From an uncultured Bacteroides sp. (GTDB taxonomy: Bacteria; Bacteroidota; Bacteroidia; Bacteroidales; Bacteroidaceae): 52,639 bases of DNA. Shown here one piece after another: positions 21,749 to 30,429 of this stretch. Position numbers and translations under genes: made by a program. The notes below the pieces were generated by a model, which was given only the letters and a program-made list of their open reading frames with translations, was not told the DNA's origin and did no database searches. Each line of letters opens with the position of its first letter. Positions within the stretch are counted from its first letter, which is position 1. The stretch lies in NCBI GenBank assembly GCA_948847595.1, contig CAQOGY010000023.1, positions 1 to 52,639 on the forward strand, in the 5' to 3' direction.

Positions 21749-22119
21749 GCCTTTCCCACATATCCGCCGGCCAGTGCGGCAGCTAGTCCTATACCTATAC
21801 TTAATAAGGTATAGAGGATGAATGTACCGTAAAATTCTCCTTTCAGCAGACCTATGCCGTCACTGGAGAAAGTGGAGAAGGTGGTGAATCCGCCACATAA
21901 TCCCGTTGTCAGAAATAGGCGGACTTCGAAAGGAAGGTGGAACCGTTCTGAAAGGGCATAAAACAGACCGATAAGAAAACTGCCGAGAAGATTGACGGTG
22001 AACGTTGCCCACGGGAAATGGTAGGGGACAATCCGTTCGTGCATAAATAACTGGACGCAGTAGCGTAATGCGCTGCCGGTACCACCACCGATAAAGATAT
22101 AGATAATTTCCTTACTCAT
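21745..22119 (-). CDS. crcB: CrcB/Fluc fluoride channel
   Basis: This 124-aa protein has four membrane segments. Family motifs are GGGTGSALRYCVQLF, PWATFTVNLLGSFLIGLF and TTGLCGGFTTFSTF, where the Thr/Phe track lines the pore. It forms dual-topology dimers that export fluoride. No fluoride riboswitch is possible directly upstream, since only 18 bp separate it from the preceding peptidase gene. It is the third gene in the unit from 23764 to 21086. Confidence 0.93.
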   Translation of the reverse strand: MSKEIIYIFIGGGTGSALRYCVQLFMHERIVPYHFPWATFTVNLLGSFLIGLFYALSERFHLPFEVRLFLTTGLCGGFTTFSTFSSDGIGLLKGEFYGTFILYTLLSIGIGLAAALAGGYVGKA

Positions 22120-22137
22120 TTGATTTTAACATTTGCA

Positions 22138-22920
22138 TTATTTGTAAGCAGCTTCGAAATCTTTCTCGAATTTCTGGAAACCGCCGGGATAGACACGGTC
22201 TATCCGTTCAGAAACGGTTGACGAGTCGTTTTTGTTTTGCAGGGAAGCGATGAGGCTTTTTAGTATGTCCCTTGGCACTGTTTCTATCCAGAATGTGACA
22301 AGCGCGTGCGCAAGAATGTATGAATATTGCTCGTCAGTTGTCTGCCGCTTCATGAACTTGCCGTGTCCGCTATTTATAAATGTAGGGAGATCGACTTCTC
22401 CCAGCATATACATTGTGCGGATTCTGCCTTGCTCGTATTCGGAAAAAGTGTGGTGGAGTCCTTTCTTCGTCACTTTGCAATGCTCGAAATATTCCGATAA
22501 GCCTTCGTTGAGCCAGCTAGGCGGGAATCTCCCGAGGATTTGCCGGACGAAGTGGTGGCTGAGTTCATGGTAAATTATGGCAAGGCTTCGTTCCCGTCCT
22601 TTTTCCCGTCCCAATATGATTGCCTTTTGTAGTTTCGACGAATATACGCCGCTCGCTTTGAATGGCGGGGGAAAGGATATATTTACGCTTTCCAGGTATG
22701 CTAGAGCTTCTTTTCTATTCTCGAATACCAGCAATTGAAGGGTAAGAGTATCAGGTAGCCCGAATTGCGTGTAGAAATTGACTTCATGACTGATAAATTC
22801 TTCGATATTCCGCCGGTCTTTATCAGGAAGCGGGTCGCCACTGTATTCTATTTTTACAGTCTGTGCATTGAGCAGACCGCAAAAGATAAAAAGTGAAAAA
22901 AGAAGATAGAATATACGCAT
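22138..22920 (-). CDS. Secreted gluzincin-type metallopeptidase
   Basis: This 260-aa protein has a signal peptide (LFSLFIFCGLLNAQ). The zinc motif HELSHH (H-E-x-x-H) lies near residue 120 and NEGLSEYFE follows 25 residues later, giving the third ligand Glu as in gluzincins (M1/M61-like, DUF1570-like). The N-terminal third is a beta-rich domain resembling the pro-domain of such enzymes. It is probably a periplasmic or surface peptidase. It lies 10 bp after the M23-like gene and 18 bp before crcB. Confidence 0.78.
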   Translation of the reverse strand: MRIFYLLFSLFIFCGLLNAQTVKIEYSGDPLPDKDRRNIEEFISHEVNFYTQFGLPDTLTLQLLVFENRKEALAYLESVNISFPPPFKASGVYSSKLQKAIILGREKGRERSLAIIYHELSHHFVRQILGRFPPSWLNEGLSEYFEHCKVTKKGLHHTFSEYEQGRIRTMYMLGEVDLPTFINSGHGKFMKRQTTDEQYSYILAHALVTFWIETVPRDILKSLIASLQNKNDSSTVSERIDRVYPGGFQKFEKDFEAAYK

Positions 22921-22930
22921 GATAATATTA

Positions 22931-23764
22931 CTATTTCAGGTTTTTCTGTTTCATATATTTCTTTTTGTCACGTTTGCTCATATCCTGCATGATAAGTTCA
23001 TCATTGGTCAGCGCTTGGTAGATTGTTTTCTCTTTAGGTTTAATGTCTCCTTCTGTTGTGCGGAATACAGGTATGAAGTGGGAGTAAGGATATCCCGAAG
23101 ATTCGCCACCTTTAAATTTATTCTCATCCAAAAAGAAGAATGAGATGGAAACTTTCAAAGCCCCTGCTTTTCCTACGGGCTGTCCGACTTGTACTTTCTC
23201 GCCGGGCTGGATGTATTTTTCGCTCATCATCAGGTAAGCCGCGAAAGTCTGGTCGGCGTGATAGACAAGCAGTTGCCGTGGATTGCTTGTCTTACAAGCT
23301 ATTCCGCTACGGGTGGCATAAACCAAGTCACCTTCTTTTATGCGGAAGTTGAGCGTCTTTGCAAATTCTCGCGGGTCGGTTTGCCACTCTGTCTTTTCTC
23401 CATTTTTCACGGGTAAGGCATAAGGAGTATTGATTTGGAAGTCTTTGGGAAACTTACCGCGATAGCATTTGTAACTCGACGCGCTTTTGAACGGATTCTC
23501 GAACGACGCGTTTTTTTCTATTTTGAATATGGTATTTTTCCCGGGAGTCAGATTGTAGGAGCGGTCATTCATGCGGTATAGATAATAGTCGCAATAATCT
23601 TCGTTGTAGTAATTAAGCTCCCTGTCTCCCTGTGTGCTCGTTTCCCATTTTGATTCAATGATTCCGAACGGGCGTTCCATTAATTTCCGTAAGGACTGGG
23701 CGGAGATGTGGCAGGCGGATAGTGAGAATGCGAATAAGATAATAAATTTAAGGTGTTGTGCCAT
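22931..23764 (-). CDS. M23/LytM-like protein lacking zinc ligands
   Basis: This 277-aa exported protein has a signal peptide at the N-terminus (FIILFAFSLSACHISAQ; the Cys may be a lipobox). Residues 150-225 match the LytM fold: EGDLVYATRSGIAC, YHADQTFAAYLMM, GEKVQVGQPVGKAG, ISFFFLDE. The first His and the HxH motif are replaced (ATRSG, SISFFF), so hydrolysis of peptidoglycan is unlikely and a structural or regulatory role is more probable. It leads the unit with the gluzincin, CrcB and pentapeptide genes. A TATATTTG element lies upstream. Confidence 0.65.
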   Translation of the reverse strand: MAQHLKFIILFAFSLSACHISAQSLRKLMERPFGIIESKWETSTQGDRELNYYNEDYCDYYLYRMNDRSYNLTPGKNTIFKIEKNASFENPFKSASSYKCYRGKFPKDFQINTPYALPVKNGEKTEWQTDPREFAKTLNFRIKEGDLVYATRSGIACKTSNPRQLLVYHADQTFAAYLMMSEKYIQPGEKVQVGQPVGKAGALKVSISFFFLDENKFKGGESSGYPYSHFIPVFRTTEGDIKPKEKTIYQALTNDELIMQDMSKRDKKKYMKQKNLK

Positions 23765-24036
23765 AATTTACATAAATAGATTGTATAACCTTTAGAGAAA
23801 TAAATAATTTGCTTGCAAATATAGAAAGAAACTGCGATATATGAAGGTTATCATGCTATTTTATTCGGCAAAGCCACTATATTTTTTCTTCTTTATGAGT
23901 TTTGTAATCTGCTTATAGTTAATGTTTTATGTGACGTGTGATACCCTTTTTCTCTATATTCTGATTATAAAGAAAAACAGCCGTCATGTTTCTTGTCTAT
24001 CTTTGCCATACGATTACTAACTAACGTATTTATATC
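23765..24036. other. Divergent promoter region M23-like / GH97 genes
   Basis: TATATTTG on the minus strand (23816-23823) serves the M23-like gene and TATCTTTG on the plus strand (23998-24005) serves the GH97 gene. The remainder is AT-rich, without genes or notable repeats. Confidence 0.6.
23998..24005 (+). promoter_or_regulatory. -7 element of the GH97 gene
   Basis: TATCTTTG, 31 bp upstream of ATG 24037. No clear -33 TTTG is visible, which may mean activator-dependent transcription. Confidence 0.6.
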
Positions 24037-26196
24037 ATGAAGAACATGAAAACAGGAACTGCAATGTGGCTTTGCCTGCTGCTTGCTTTTTTAGTCGGCA
24101 CGTCAGCGAAAGCCGAAAGTATTACATCTCCCGATGGGCAATTAAAACTTGATTTCTCCGTCAATGCGCAAGGAGAACCCGTGTATGAACTTTCTTATAA
24201 AGGAAAGGAAGTGATTAAACCTTCCCGACTGGGATTGGAACTGAAGAATGATCCGGGGTTAATGAATGGATTTACTTTGGCCGATACCCGGACTTCTACT
24301 TTTGATGAAACTTGGGAACCGGTGTGGGGAGAAGTGAAATCAATCCGCAATCATTATAATGAAATGGCTGTTACCTTGAATCAAAAGGCACAGGAGCGCA
24401 GTATTATTATCCGTTTCCGCCTTTATAATGATGGTTTGGGATTTCGCTATGAGTTTCCGCTACAAAAGAATCTGAATTACTTTGTTATTAAGGAAGAACA
24501 TTCGCAGTTTGCCATGGCAGGGGATCATACGGCCTTTTGGATTCCCGGTGACTATGATACGCAGGAATATGACTATACCGAGTCCAAACTTTCGGAGATC
24601 CGTGGGTTATTGCAGGGAGCAATTACCGGAAATGCTTCTCAAACTTCTTTTTCGCCAACAGGCGTACAGACTTCTCTGCAAATGAAAACAGCCGACGGCC
24701 TGTACATCAACTTGCACGAAGCTGCTTTGGTAGACTATTCTTGTATGCATTTGAATCTCGACGATAAGAATTTGATTTTTGAATCATGGCTGACACCTGA
24801 CGCCAAAGGGGATAAAGGATATATGCAAGCTCCTTGCCGGTCACCTTGGCGCACAGTGATTGTCAGCGATGATGCCCGCGATATTCTGGCTTCCAAATTG
24901 ACGTTGAACCTGAACGAGCCTTGTGCTTACGAAGATGTTTCCTGGATTAAGCCGGTGAAGTATATCGGTGTGTGGTGGGAAATGATTAGCGGTAAAAGCT
25001 CATGGGCATATACGGACGATGTTTATTCTGTGAAACTCGGTGAGACGGATTATTCAAAGACAAAGCCGAACGGACGGCATGCTGCGAATAATGACAATGT
25101 GAAACGTTATATTGACTTTGCGTCCCTGCATGGATTCGACCAGGTGCTGGTGGAAGGATGGAATGAGGGTTGGGAGGACTGGTTCGGCCATTCCAAAGAT
25201 TATGTTTTTGATTTTGTTACTCCTTATCCCGACTTCGATTTGAAAATGCTCAATGCGTATGCGAAGGAAAAAGGAGTGAAGCTGATGATGCATCACGAAA
25301 CTTCTGCTTCCGCGCGCAACTATGAACGTCATTTGGATACTGCTTATCAATTTATGGTAGATAACGGATACGACGCTGTCAAGAGTGGTTATGTAGGTAA
25401 TATCATTCCTCGCGGAGAACATCACTACGGACAATGGATGAACGATCATTATCTGTATGCAGTGAAGAAAGCGGCGGATTACAAGATTTGTGTAAATGCG
25501 CACGAAGCGGTTCGCCCGACGGGATTATGCCGTACTTACCCCAATCTGATTGGCAATGAATCGGCACGCGGTACGGAATATGAGGCCTTCGCAGGCAATA
25601 AGCCGTTTCATACGACACTGCTTCCTTTCACCCGTCTGATTGGCGGCCCGATGGATTATACTCCGGGCATCTTCGATACAAAACTTTCTTTCCTGCAAGG
25701 CGACCATAGTTTTGTGCGTACCACGCTGGCAAAACAACTGGCTCTTTATGTCACGATGTATAGCCCGTTGCAGATGGCAGCCGATTTTCCGGAGAATTAT
25801 GAGCGCCACTTGGATGCTTTCCAATTTATTAAAGATGTAGCGCTCGATTGGGACGACAGTAAATACCTGGAAGCAGAACCGGGGGATTATATCACCGTAG
25901 CCCGTAAGGCTAAAGGCACTGATAACTGGTTTGTGGGCGGTATCACCGACGAAAATCCCCGCACTTCTACGTTCGCGCTCGATTTCCTTGAACCGGGAAA
26001 ACAATATGTAGCTACGCTGTATGAGGATGGCAAAGACGCGGATTTTGAAAAGAATCCGACTTCTTATCAAATAAAGAAAGGTATCGTAACCGCTAAAACC
26101 CGTATTTCGGCGAAACTTGCCCGGAGCGGTGGATTTGCTTTGAGTCTGATCGAAGCAACTCCGGCAGACAGGAAGATAATTAAGAAATGGAAATAA
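24037..26196 (+). CDS. GH97 glycoside hydrolase, inverting type
   Basis: This 719-aa protein has a signal peptide (WLCLLLAFLVGTSAKAES), an N-terminal beta-sandwich, a TIM barrel and a C-terminal beta-domain, as in family GH97. Residues E421 (HHETS), E490 (NAHEAV) and E514 (RGTE) have the same spacing (69 and 24) as SusB Glu439/508 (bases) and Glu532 (acid), as I recall them, and E508 matches a Ca2+ ligand. Gly451 (VKSGYVG) sits where retaining members have the nucleophile Asp. It therefore belongs to the inverting alpha-glucosidase-like branch. It stands alone with its own promoter, with no SusC/SusD or other polysaccharide-use genes nearby. The exact substrate is unknown. Confidence 0.93.
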   Translation: MKNMKTGTAMWLCLLLAFLVGTSAKAESITSPDGQLKLDFSVNAQGEPVYELSYKGKEVIKPSRLGLELKNDPGLMNGFTLADTRTSTFDETWEPVWGEVKSIRNHYNEMAVTLNQKAQERSIIIRFRLYNDGLGFRYEFPLQKNLNYFVIKEEHSQFAMAGDHTAFWIPGDYDTQEYDYTESKLSEIRGLLQGAITGNASQTSFSPTGVQTSLQMKTADGLYINLHEAALVDYSCMHLNLDDKNLIFESWLTPDAKGDKGYMQAPCRSPWRTVIVSDDARDILASKLTLNLNEPCAYEDVSWIKPVKYIGVWWEMISGKSSWAYTDDVYSVKLGETDYSKTKPNGRHAANNDNVKRYIDFASLHGFDQVLVEGWNEGWEDWFGHSKDYVFDFVTPYPDFDLKMLNAYAKEKGVKLMMHHETSASARNYERHLDTAYQFMVDNGYDAVKSGYVGNIIPRGEHHYGQWMNDHYLYAVKKAADYKICVNAHEAVRPTGLCRTYPNLIGNESARGTEYEAFAGNKPFHTTLLPFTRLIGGPMDYTPGIFDTKLSFLQGDHSFVRTTLAKQLALYVTMYSPLQMAADFPENYERHLDAFQFIKDVALDWDDSKYLEAEPGDYITVARKAKGTDNWFVGGITDENPRTSTFALDFLEPGKQYVATLYEDGKDADFEKNPTSYQIKKGIVTAKTRISAKLARSGGFALSLIEATPADRKIIKKWK

Positions 26197-26314
26197 GATT
26201 CAGGTAGAGGGATTGTGTTCGGATTTCCCGCTTTTAATAAATATTAGTTATTGCCCTGCGAAGAAATATTAAACTTTGCGGGGCTCTTTATTTTATCAGA
26301 CGGATTCTTTTTTG

Positions 26315-26322
26315 TACTTTTG
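26315..26322 (+). promoter_or_regulatory. -7 element of the PurF-like gene
   Basis: TACTTTTG, 39 bp upstream of ATG 26361. A short hairpin-like stretch (GCCCTGCG... near 26250) precedes it, but no riboswitch was recognised. Confidence 0.65.
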
Positions 26323-26360
26323 CGCATCTTTTTTAAAACATCATCAATAAAGAGAACGAC

Positions 26361-27770
26361 ATGGGAGGTTTTTTCGGAACAGTCTCGAAAACTAGTTGCG
26401 TGACTGATTTATTCTACGGTACAGATTATAACTCACATCTGGGTACAAAGCGGGGAGGACTCGCGACATATAGTAAGGAAAAAGGGTTTATCCGTTCCAT
26501 TCATAATTTGGAAAGTACCTATTTCCGAACCAAGTTCGAAGGAGAACTGGACAAGTTTAAAGGAAACGCCGGAATCGGCATCATCAGTGACACAGACGCA
26601 CAACCTATCATTATCAACTCTCACCTCGGCCGCTTCGCCATTGTTACCGTCGCAAAAATAGCCAATATCCAACAATTGGAAGACGAGCTTCTCAGCCAGA
26701 ATATGCACTTCGCCGAACTTAGTTCGAGCAGTACCAATCAAACGGAACTTATCGCGCTGCTTATCATACAAGGCAGAAACTTTGTCGAAGGGGTCGAAAA
26801 TGTGTTCAAGCATATCAAAGGTTCTTGTTCCATGCTTATCCTGACGGAAGATGGAAGTATCATCGCCGCCCGCGACCAGTGGGGACGTACTCCGGTGGTA
26901 ATCGGCAAGAAAGACGGTGCTTATGCTGCGACAAGCGAATCGTCCAGTTTCCCGAACCTGGATTATGAGATTGAGAAATATCTGGGGCCGGGTGAAATTG
27001 TCCGTATGTATGACGACCACATTGAGCAGCTTCGCAAACCGAATGAGGATATGCAGATTTGTTCGTTCCTGTGGGTGTACTACGGTTTCCCGACTTCCTG
27101 CTACGAAGGCAAGAATGTGGAAGAAGTCCGTTTCACAAGCGGATTGAAGATGGGGCAGACAGATGAATCGGAAGTGGATTGTGCCTGTGGTATCCCTGAT
27201 TCGGGAGTAGGCATGGCTTTGGGGTATGCGGAAGGAAAGGGAGTTCCCTATCATCGCGCCATCTCAAAATATACGCCGACATGGCCTCGCAGCTTTACCC
27301 CCAGCAATCAGGAAATGCGTTCGTTGGTTGCCAAGATGAAGTTGATTCCGAACCGTGCGATGCTTCAGGGAAAACGTCTGTTGTTCTGTGATGATTCAAT
27401 AGTCCGCGGCACGCAGCTACGTGACAATGTGAAGATTCTATATGATTATGGAGCAAAAGAGGTACATATGCGTATCGCCTGTCCGCCGTTGATTTATGCT
27501 TGTCCGTTTGTGGGATTCTCTGCTTCCAAGAATGCGTTGGAATTGATTACCCGCCGTATTATCAAGGAACTGGAAGGTGACGAAAATAAGAATTTGGAAA
27601 AATATGCTACTACCGGTTCGCCTGAATATGAAAAGATGGTCAGCATCATTGCCGAGCGTTTCGGGCTGTCTTCCTTGAAGTTCAATACGCTCGAAACACT
27701 GATTGAAGCTATCGGATTGCCCAAATGTAAAGTGTGCACACACTGCTTTGACGGCAGCAGCCACTTTTAA
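26361..27770 (+). CDS. PurF-like amidophosphoribosyltransferase paralogue without N-terminal Cys
   Basis: This 469-aa protein has the two PurF domains: an N-terminal glutaminase-type NTN domain (SHLGTKRGGLAT, LGRFAIVTVAKIAN, SSSSTNQTELIALL, RDQWGRTPVVIG) and a C-terminal phosphoribosyltransferase with PRPP loop LLFCDDSIVRGTQLRDN near residue 340. PurF normally starts MCG, Cys2 being the glutamine nucleophile. Here the N-terminus is MGGFFGTVSKTSC, so glutamine hydrolysis by Cys2 is impossible. The PRTase part looks intact, so the protein could use free ammonia, bind glutamine for regulation, or carry out another PRPP reaction. A second, longer PurF is expected elsewhere in a Bacteroides genome. 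Confidence 0.85.
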   Translation: MGGFFGTVSKTSCVTDLFYGTDYNSHLGTKRGGLATYSKEKGFIRSIHNLESTYFRTKFEGELDKFKGNAGIGIISDTDAQPIIINSHLGRFAIVTVAKIANIQQLEDELLSQNMHFAELSSSSTNQTELIALLIIQGRNFVEGVENVFKHIKGSCSMLILTEDGSIIAARDQWGRTPVVIGKKDGAYAATSESSSFPNLDYEIEKYLGPGEIVRMYDDHIEQLRKPNEDMQICSFLWVYYGFPTSCYEGKNVEEVRFTSGLKMGQTDESEVDCACGIPDSGVGMALGYAEGKGVPYHRAISKYTPTWPRSFTPSNQEMRSLVAKMKLIPNRAMLQGKRLLFCDDSIVRGTQLRDNVKILYDYGAKEVHMRIACPPLIYACPFVGFSASKNALELITRRIIKELEGDENKNLEKYATTGSPEYEKMVSIIAERFGLSSLKFNTLETLIEAIGLPKCKVCTHCFDGSSHF

Positions 27771-27785
27771 AAAAGATTATACAAT

Positions 27786-27830
27786 AAAAAAGAGCCGTGA
27801 ATTGCTTTGTAATTCACGGCTCTTTTTTTA
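27786..27830 (+). terminator. Terminator of the PurF-like gene
   Basis: AAAAAGAGCCGTGAATT and AATTCACGGCTCTTTTTTT form a strong 17-bp stem with a short loop and a T-run, just past the stop at 27770. Confidence 0.95.
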
Positions 27831-27889
27831 CCTTTACGGCATTGTAAACTATCAAATAGTAAGTAGTAAATCGTTAAATCGTAAATAAA

Positions 27890-29113
27890 ATGACTTTAGT
27901 AGACAGATTTTTAAAGTACGTGAGCTTCGATACACAATCTGATGAATCGACAGGGCTTACTCCCAGTACTCCGAAACAGATGGTATTCGCCGAATATCTG
28001 AAAGCGGAACTGGAATCTTTGGGATTGGAGGATATTACTTTGGACGGACATGGCTATCTTTTTGCTACGCTTCCTGCCAATATAGATAAAGAAGTTCCGA
28101 CTATCGGATTCATAGCCCATATGGATACAAGTCCTGATATGAGCGGCAAGGATGTGACTCCGCGCATCGTTGAAAAGTACGATGGTTCGGACATTGTGCT
28201 TTGTGCGGAAGAGAATGTAATCCTTTCTCCTGCGCAATTCCCCGAATTGCTGGATCATAAGGGCGAAGACCTGATTGTGACCGACGGAAAGACTTTGCTC
28301 GGTGCTGACGATAAGGCGGGGATTGCGGAAATCGTTTCGGCAATGGTTTATCTGAAAGAACATCCCGAAATCAAGCATGGAAAGATTCGTATCGGATTCA
28401 ACCCCGATGAAGAAATCGGTGAAGGTGCTCATAAATTCGATGTAGAGAAGTTCGGTTGTGAGTGGGGATATACAATGGATGGCGGTGAAGTGGGAGAACT
28501 GGAGTTCGAGAACTTCAATGCTGCTGCCGCCAAGGTTATCTTTAAAGGGCGCAATGTGCATCCGGGTTATGCCAAGGACAAGATGATTAACTCTATTTAT
28601 CTTGCCAATCAGTTTACCAACCTGCTTCCTGCACAGGAAAGACCGGAACATACTACGGGATATGAGGGTTTCTATCATCTGATAGGAATTCAGGGTGAAG
28701 TGGAGCAAAGTACTGTTTCTTATATCATCCGCGACCATGACCGTGTTAAATTTGAAGACCGCAAGAAGGAGATGGAACGTCTGGTGGCTCAAATGAACGA
28801 AGAATATGGCGAAGGTACGGTGACTCTTGAGTTGCGCGACCAATATTATAATATGCGTGAGAAGATAGAACCGGTAATGCATATCATCGACACTGCTTTT
28901 GCCGCAATGGAAGCCGTTGGCGTGAAGCCGAACGTGAAACCGATTCGTGGTGGTACGGATGGTGCGCAACTTTCTTTCAAAGGGTTGCCTTGTCCGAACA
29001 TCTTTGCCGGCGGTTTGAATTTCCACGGACGCTACGAGTTTGTTCCTGTTCAGAACATGGAAAAGGCTATGAAAGTCATCGTGAAGATTGCCGAACTAGT
29101 CGCTTCCAAATAA
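27890..29113 (+). CDS. pepT: Peptidase T (tripeptide aminopeptidase)
   Basis: This 407-aa M20B metallopeptidase removes the N-terminal residue of tripeptides in the cytoplasm. The metal-binding and catalytic motifs are present: FIAHMDTSPDM, LLGADDKAGIAEI, NPDEEIGEGAHKF, TMDGGEVGELEFENFNAA and, at the end, LNFHGRYEFVPVQNMEKAM. The length is normal for PepT. It begins about 60 bp after the PurF-like terminator and is followed, 76 bp on, by gcvT on the same strand. Confidence 0.96.
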   Translation: MTLVDRFLKYVSFDTQSDESTGLTPSTPKQMVFAEYLKAELESLGLEDITLDGHGYLFATLPANIDKEVPTIGFIAHMDTSPDMSGKDVTPRIVEKYDGSDIVLCAEENVILSPAQFPELLDHKGEDLIVTDGKTLLGADDKAGIAEIVSAMVYLKEHPEIKHGKIRIGFNPDEEIGEGAHKFDVEKFGCEWGYTMDGGEVGELEFENFNAAAAKVIFKGRNVHPGYAKDKMINSIYLANQFTNLLPAQERPEHTTGYEGFYHLIGIQGEVEQSTVSYIIRDHDRVKFEDRKKEMERLVAQMNEEYGEGTVTLELRDQYYNMREKIEPVMHIIDTAFAAMEAVGVKPNVKPIRGGTDGAQLSFKGLPCPNIFAGGLNFHGRYEFVPVQNMEKAMKVIVKIAELVASK

Positions 29114-29189
29114 AAAGTCTTGCTTGGACTGCTTCCTGATAGCACATAATACTTGATTCTTAATACTTGAAACTTAATACTTTAAAATA

Positions 29190-30275
29190 ATGAAAACCAC
29201 TCCGTTTACAGAGAAACATATAGCACTCGGTGCTAAGATGCATGAATTTGCAGGTTATAACATGCCTATTGAATACTCCGGTATCATTGACGAACATCTC
29301 ACTGTTTGTCAGAATGTCGGTGTGTTCGATGTGTCCCATATGGGAGAATTTTGGGTGAAAGGGCCGAATGCGTTGGCTTTTCTTCAAAAAGTGACTTCCA
29401 ATAATGTGGCGGCACTGACTCCGGGAAAGATACAATATACTTGTTTTCCTAATGAAGAAGGTGGTATCGTAGATGACTTGCTGGTTTATCACTTTGAACC
29501 GGAAAAATATATGCTGGTAGTCAATGCTGCCAATATGGAGAAAGACTGGAACTGGTGCGTTTCCCATAATACGGAGGGTGCGGAACTGGAAAATTCTTCA
29601 GATAATATCGGGCAGCTTGCTGTGCAAGGCCCGAAAGCGATTCTTGCTTTGCAGAAGTTGACGGATATTGATTTGTCGGCTATTCCGTATTATACGTTTA
29701 AGGTAGGAACGTTTGCGGGCAAAGAGAATGTGATAATCTCCAATACGGGTTATACCGGTGCGGGAGGTTTTGAACTGTATTTCTATCCGGATGCCGCCGA
29801 TGTTATTTGGCAGGCTGTTTTTGAAGCAGGTGAAGAGTATGGTATCAAGCCTATCGGTTTGGGAGCTCGTGATACGCTTCGGCTGGAGATGGGATTCTGT
29901 CTGTATGGAAACGACCTGGATGATACAACTTCCCCGATAGAAGCCGGATTGGGATGGATTACCAAGTTTGTGGACGGTAAGGATTTCATCAACCGTCCTA
30001 TGCTGGAGAAGCAGAAAGCGGAAGGAACTACCCGCAAGTTGGTCGGTTTTGAAATGATTGACCGGGGGATTCCCCGCCATGGTTACGAACTGGTGAATCC
30101 GGAAGGGGAGAAGATTGGTGTAGTGACTTCGGGCACTATGTCGCCTACCCGCAAGATTGGTATCGGTATGGGGTATGTGAAGCCTGAATATAGTAAGGTG
30201 GGCACGGAAATCTGTATCGACATGCGCGGACGTAAATTAAAAGCAGTAATAGTAAAACCACCTTTCAGAAAATAA
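29190..30275 (+). CDS. gcvT: Aminomethyltransferase, glycine cleavage T protein
   Basis: This 361-aa enzyme moves the methylene group from the aminomethyl-lipoyl H protein to tetrahydrofolate. Motifs include MPIEYSGIIDEHLTVCQNVGVFDVSHMGE at the start (folate site), LAVQGPKA, NTGYTGAGGFELYF, the GLGARDTLRLEMGFCLYG segment with the conserved DxxRxE, and VTSGTMSPTRKIGIGMGYV. The length and N-terminus are normal. The gcvP/gcvH genes are not in the window. A terminator follows. Confidence 0.97.
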   Translation: MKTTPFTEKHIALGAKMHEFAGYNMPIEYSGIIDEHLTVCQNVGVFDVSHMGEFWVKGPNALAFLQKVTSNNVAALTPGKIQYTCFPNEEGGIVDDLLVYHFEPEKYMLVVNAANMEKDWNWCVSHNTEGAELENSSDNIGQLAVQGPKAILALQKLTDIDLSAIPYYTFKVGTFAGKENVIISNTGYTGAGGFELYFYPDAADVIWQAVFEAGEEYGIKPIGLGARDTLRLEMGFCLYGNDLDDTTSPIEAGLGWITKFVDGKDFINRPMLEKQKAEGTTRKLVGFEMIDRGIPRHGYELVNPEGEKIGVVTSGTMSPTRKIGIGMGYVKPEYSKVGTEICIDMRGRKLKAVIVKPPFRK

Positions 30276-30301
30276 GATTTTAAATCTGTCTTGTTTGATA
30301 A

Positions 30302-30333
30302 GGCCCCGGATAAGTTCTGAATTTATCCGGGGC
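30302..30333 (+). terminator. gcvT terminator
   Basis: GCCCCGGATAA and TTTATCCGGGGC form an 11-bp GC-rich stem with a short loop, followed by TTGATTTT. Confidence 0.85.
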
Positions 30334-30429
30334 TGATTGATTTTATGCCGGCTATCATAAAACATATCCGTAAATATGTTGTTTATACCATAGAATTATT
30401 TTAATTTTGTCAGCAAATACGATAAAATA

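Noticed and set aside
22120..22137. Fluoride riboswitch before crcB
   Set aside because: Only 18 bp separate crcB from the preceding coding sequence; there is no room for it.
26433..27254. 273-codon minus-strand frame opposite the PurF-like gene
   Set aside because: Shadow of the PurF-like coding region; no motif and no promoter.
27911..29026. Long frame (371 codons) on the minus strand opposite pepT
   Set aside because: pepT on the plus strand has all family motifs; the opposite frame has no recognisable protein and reflects codon bias.
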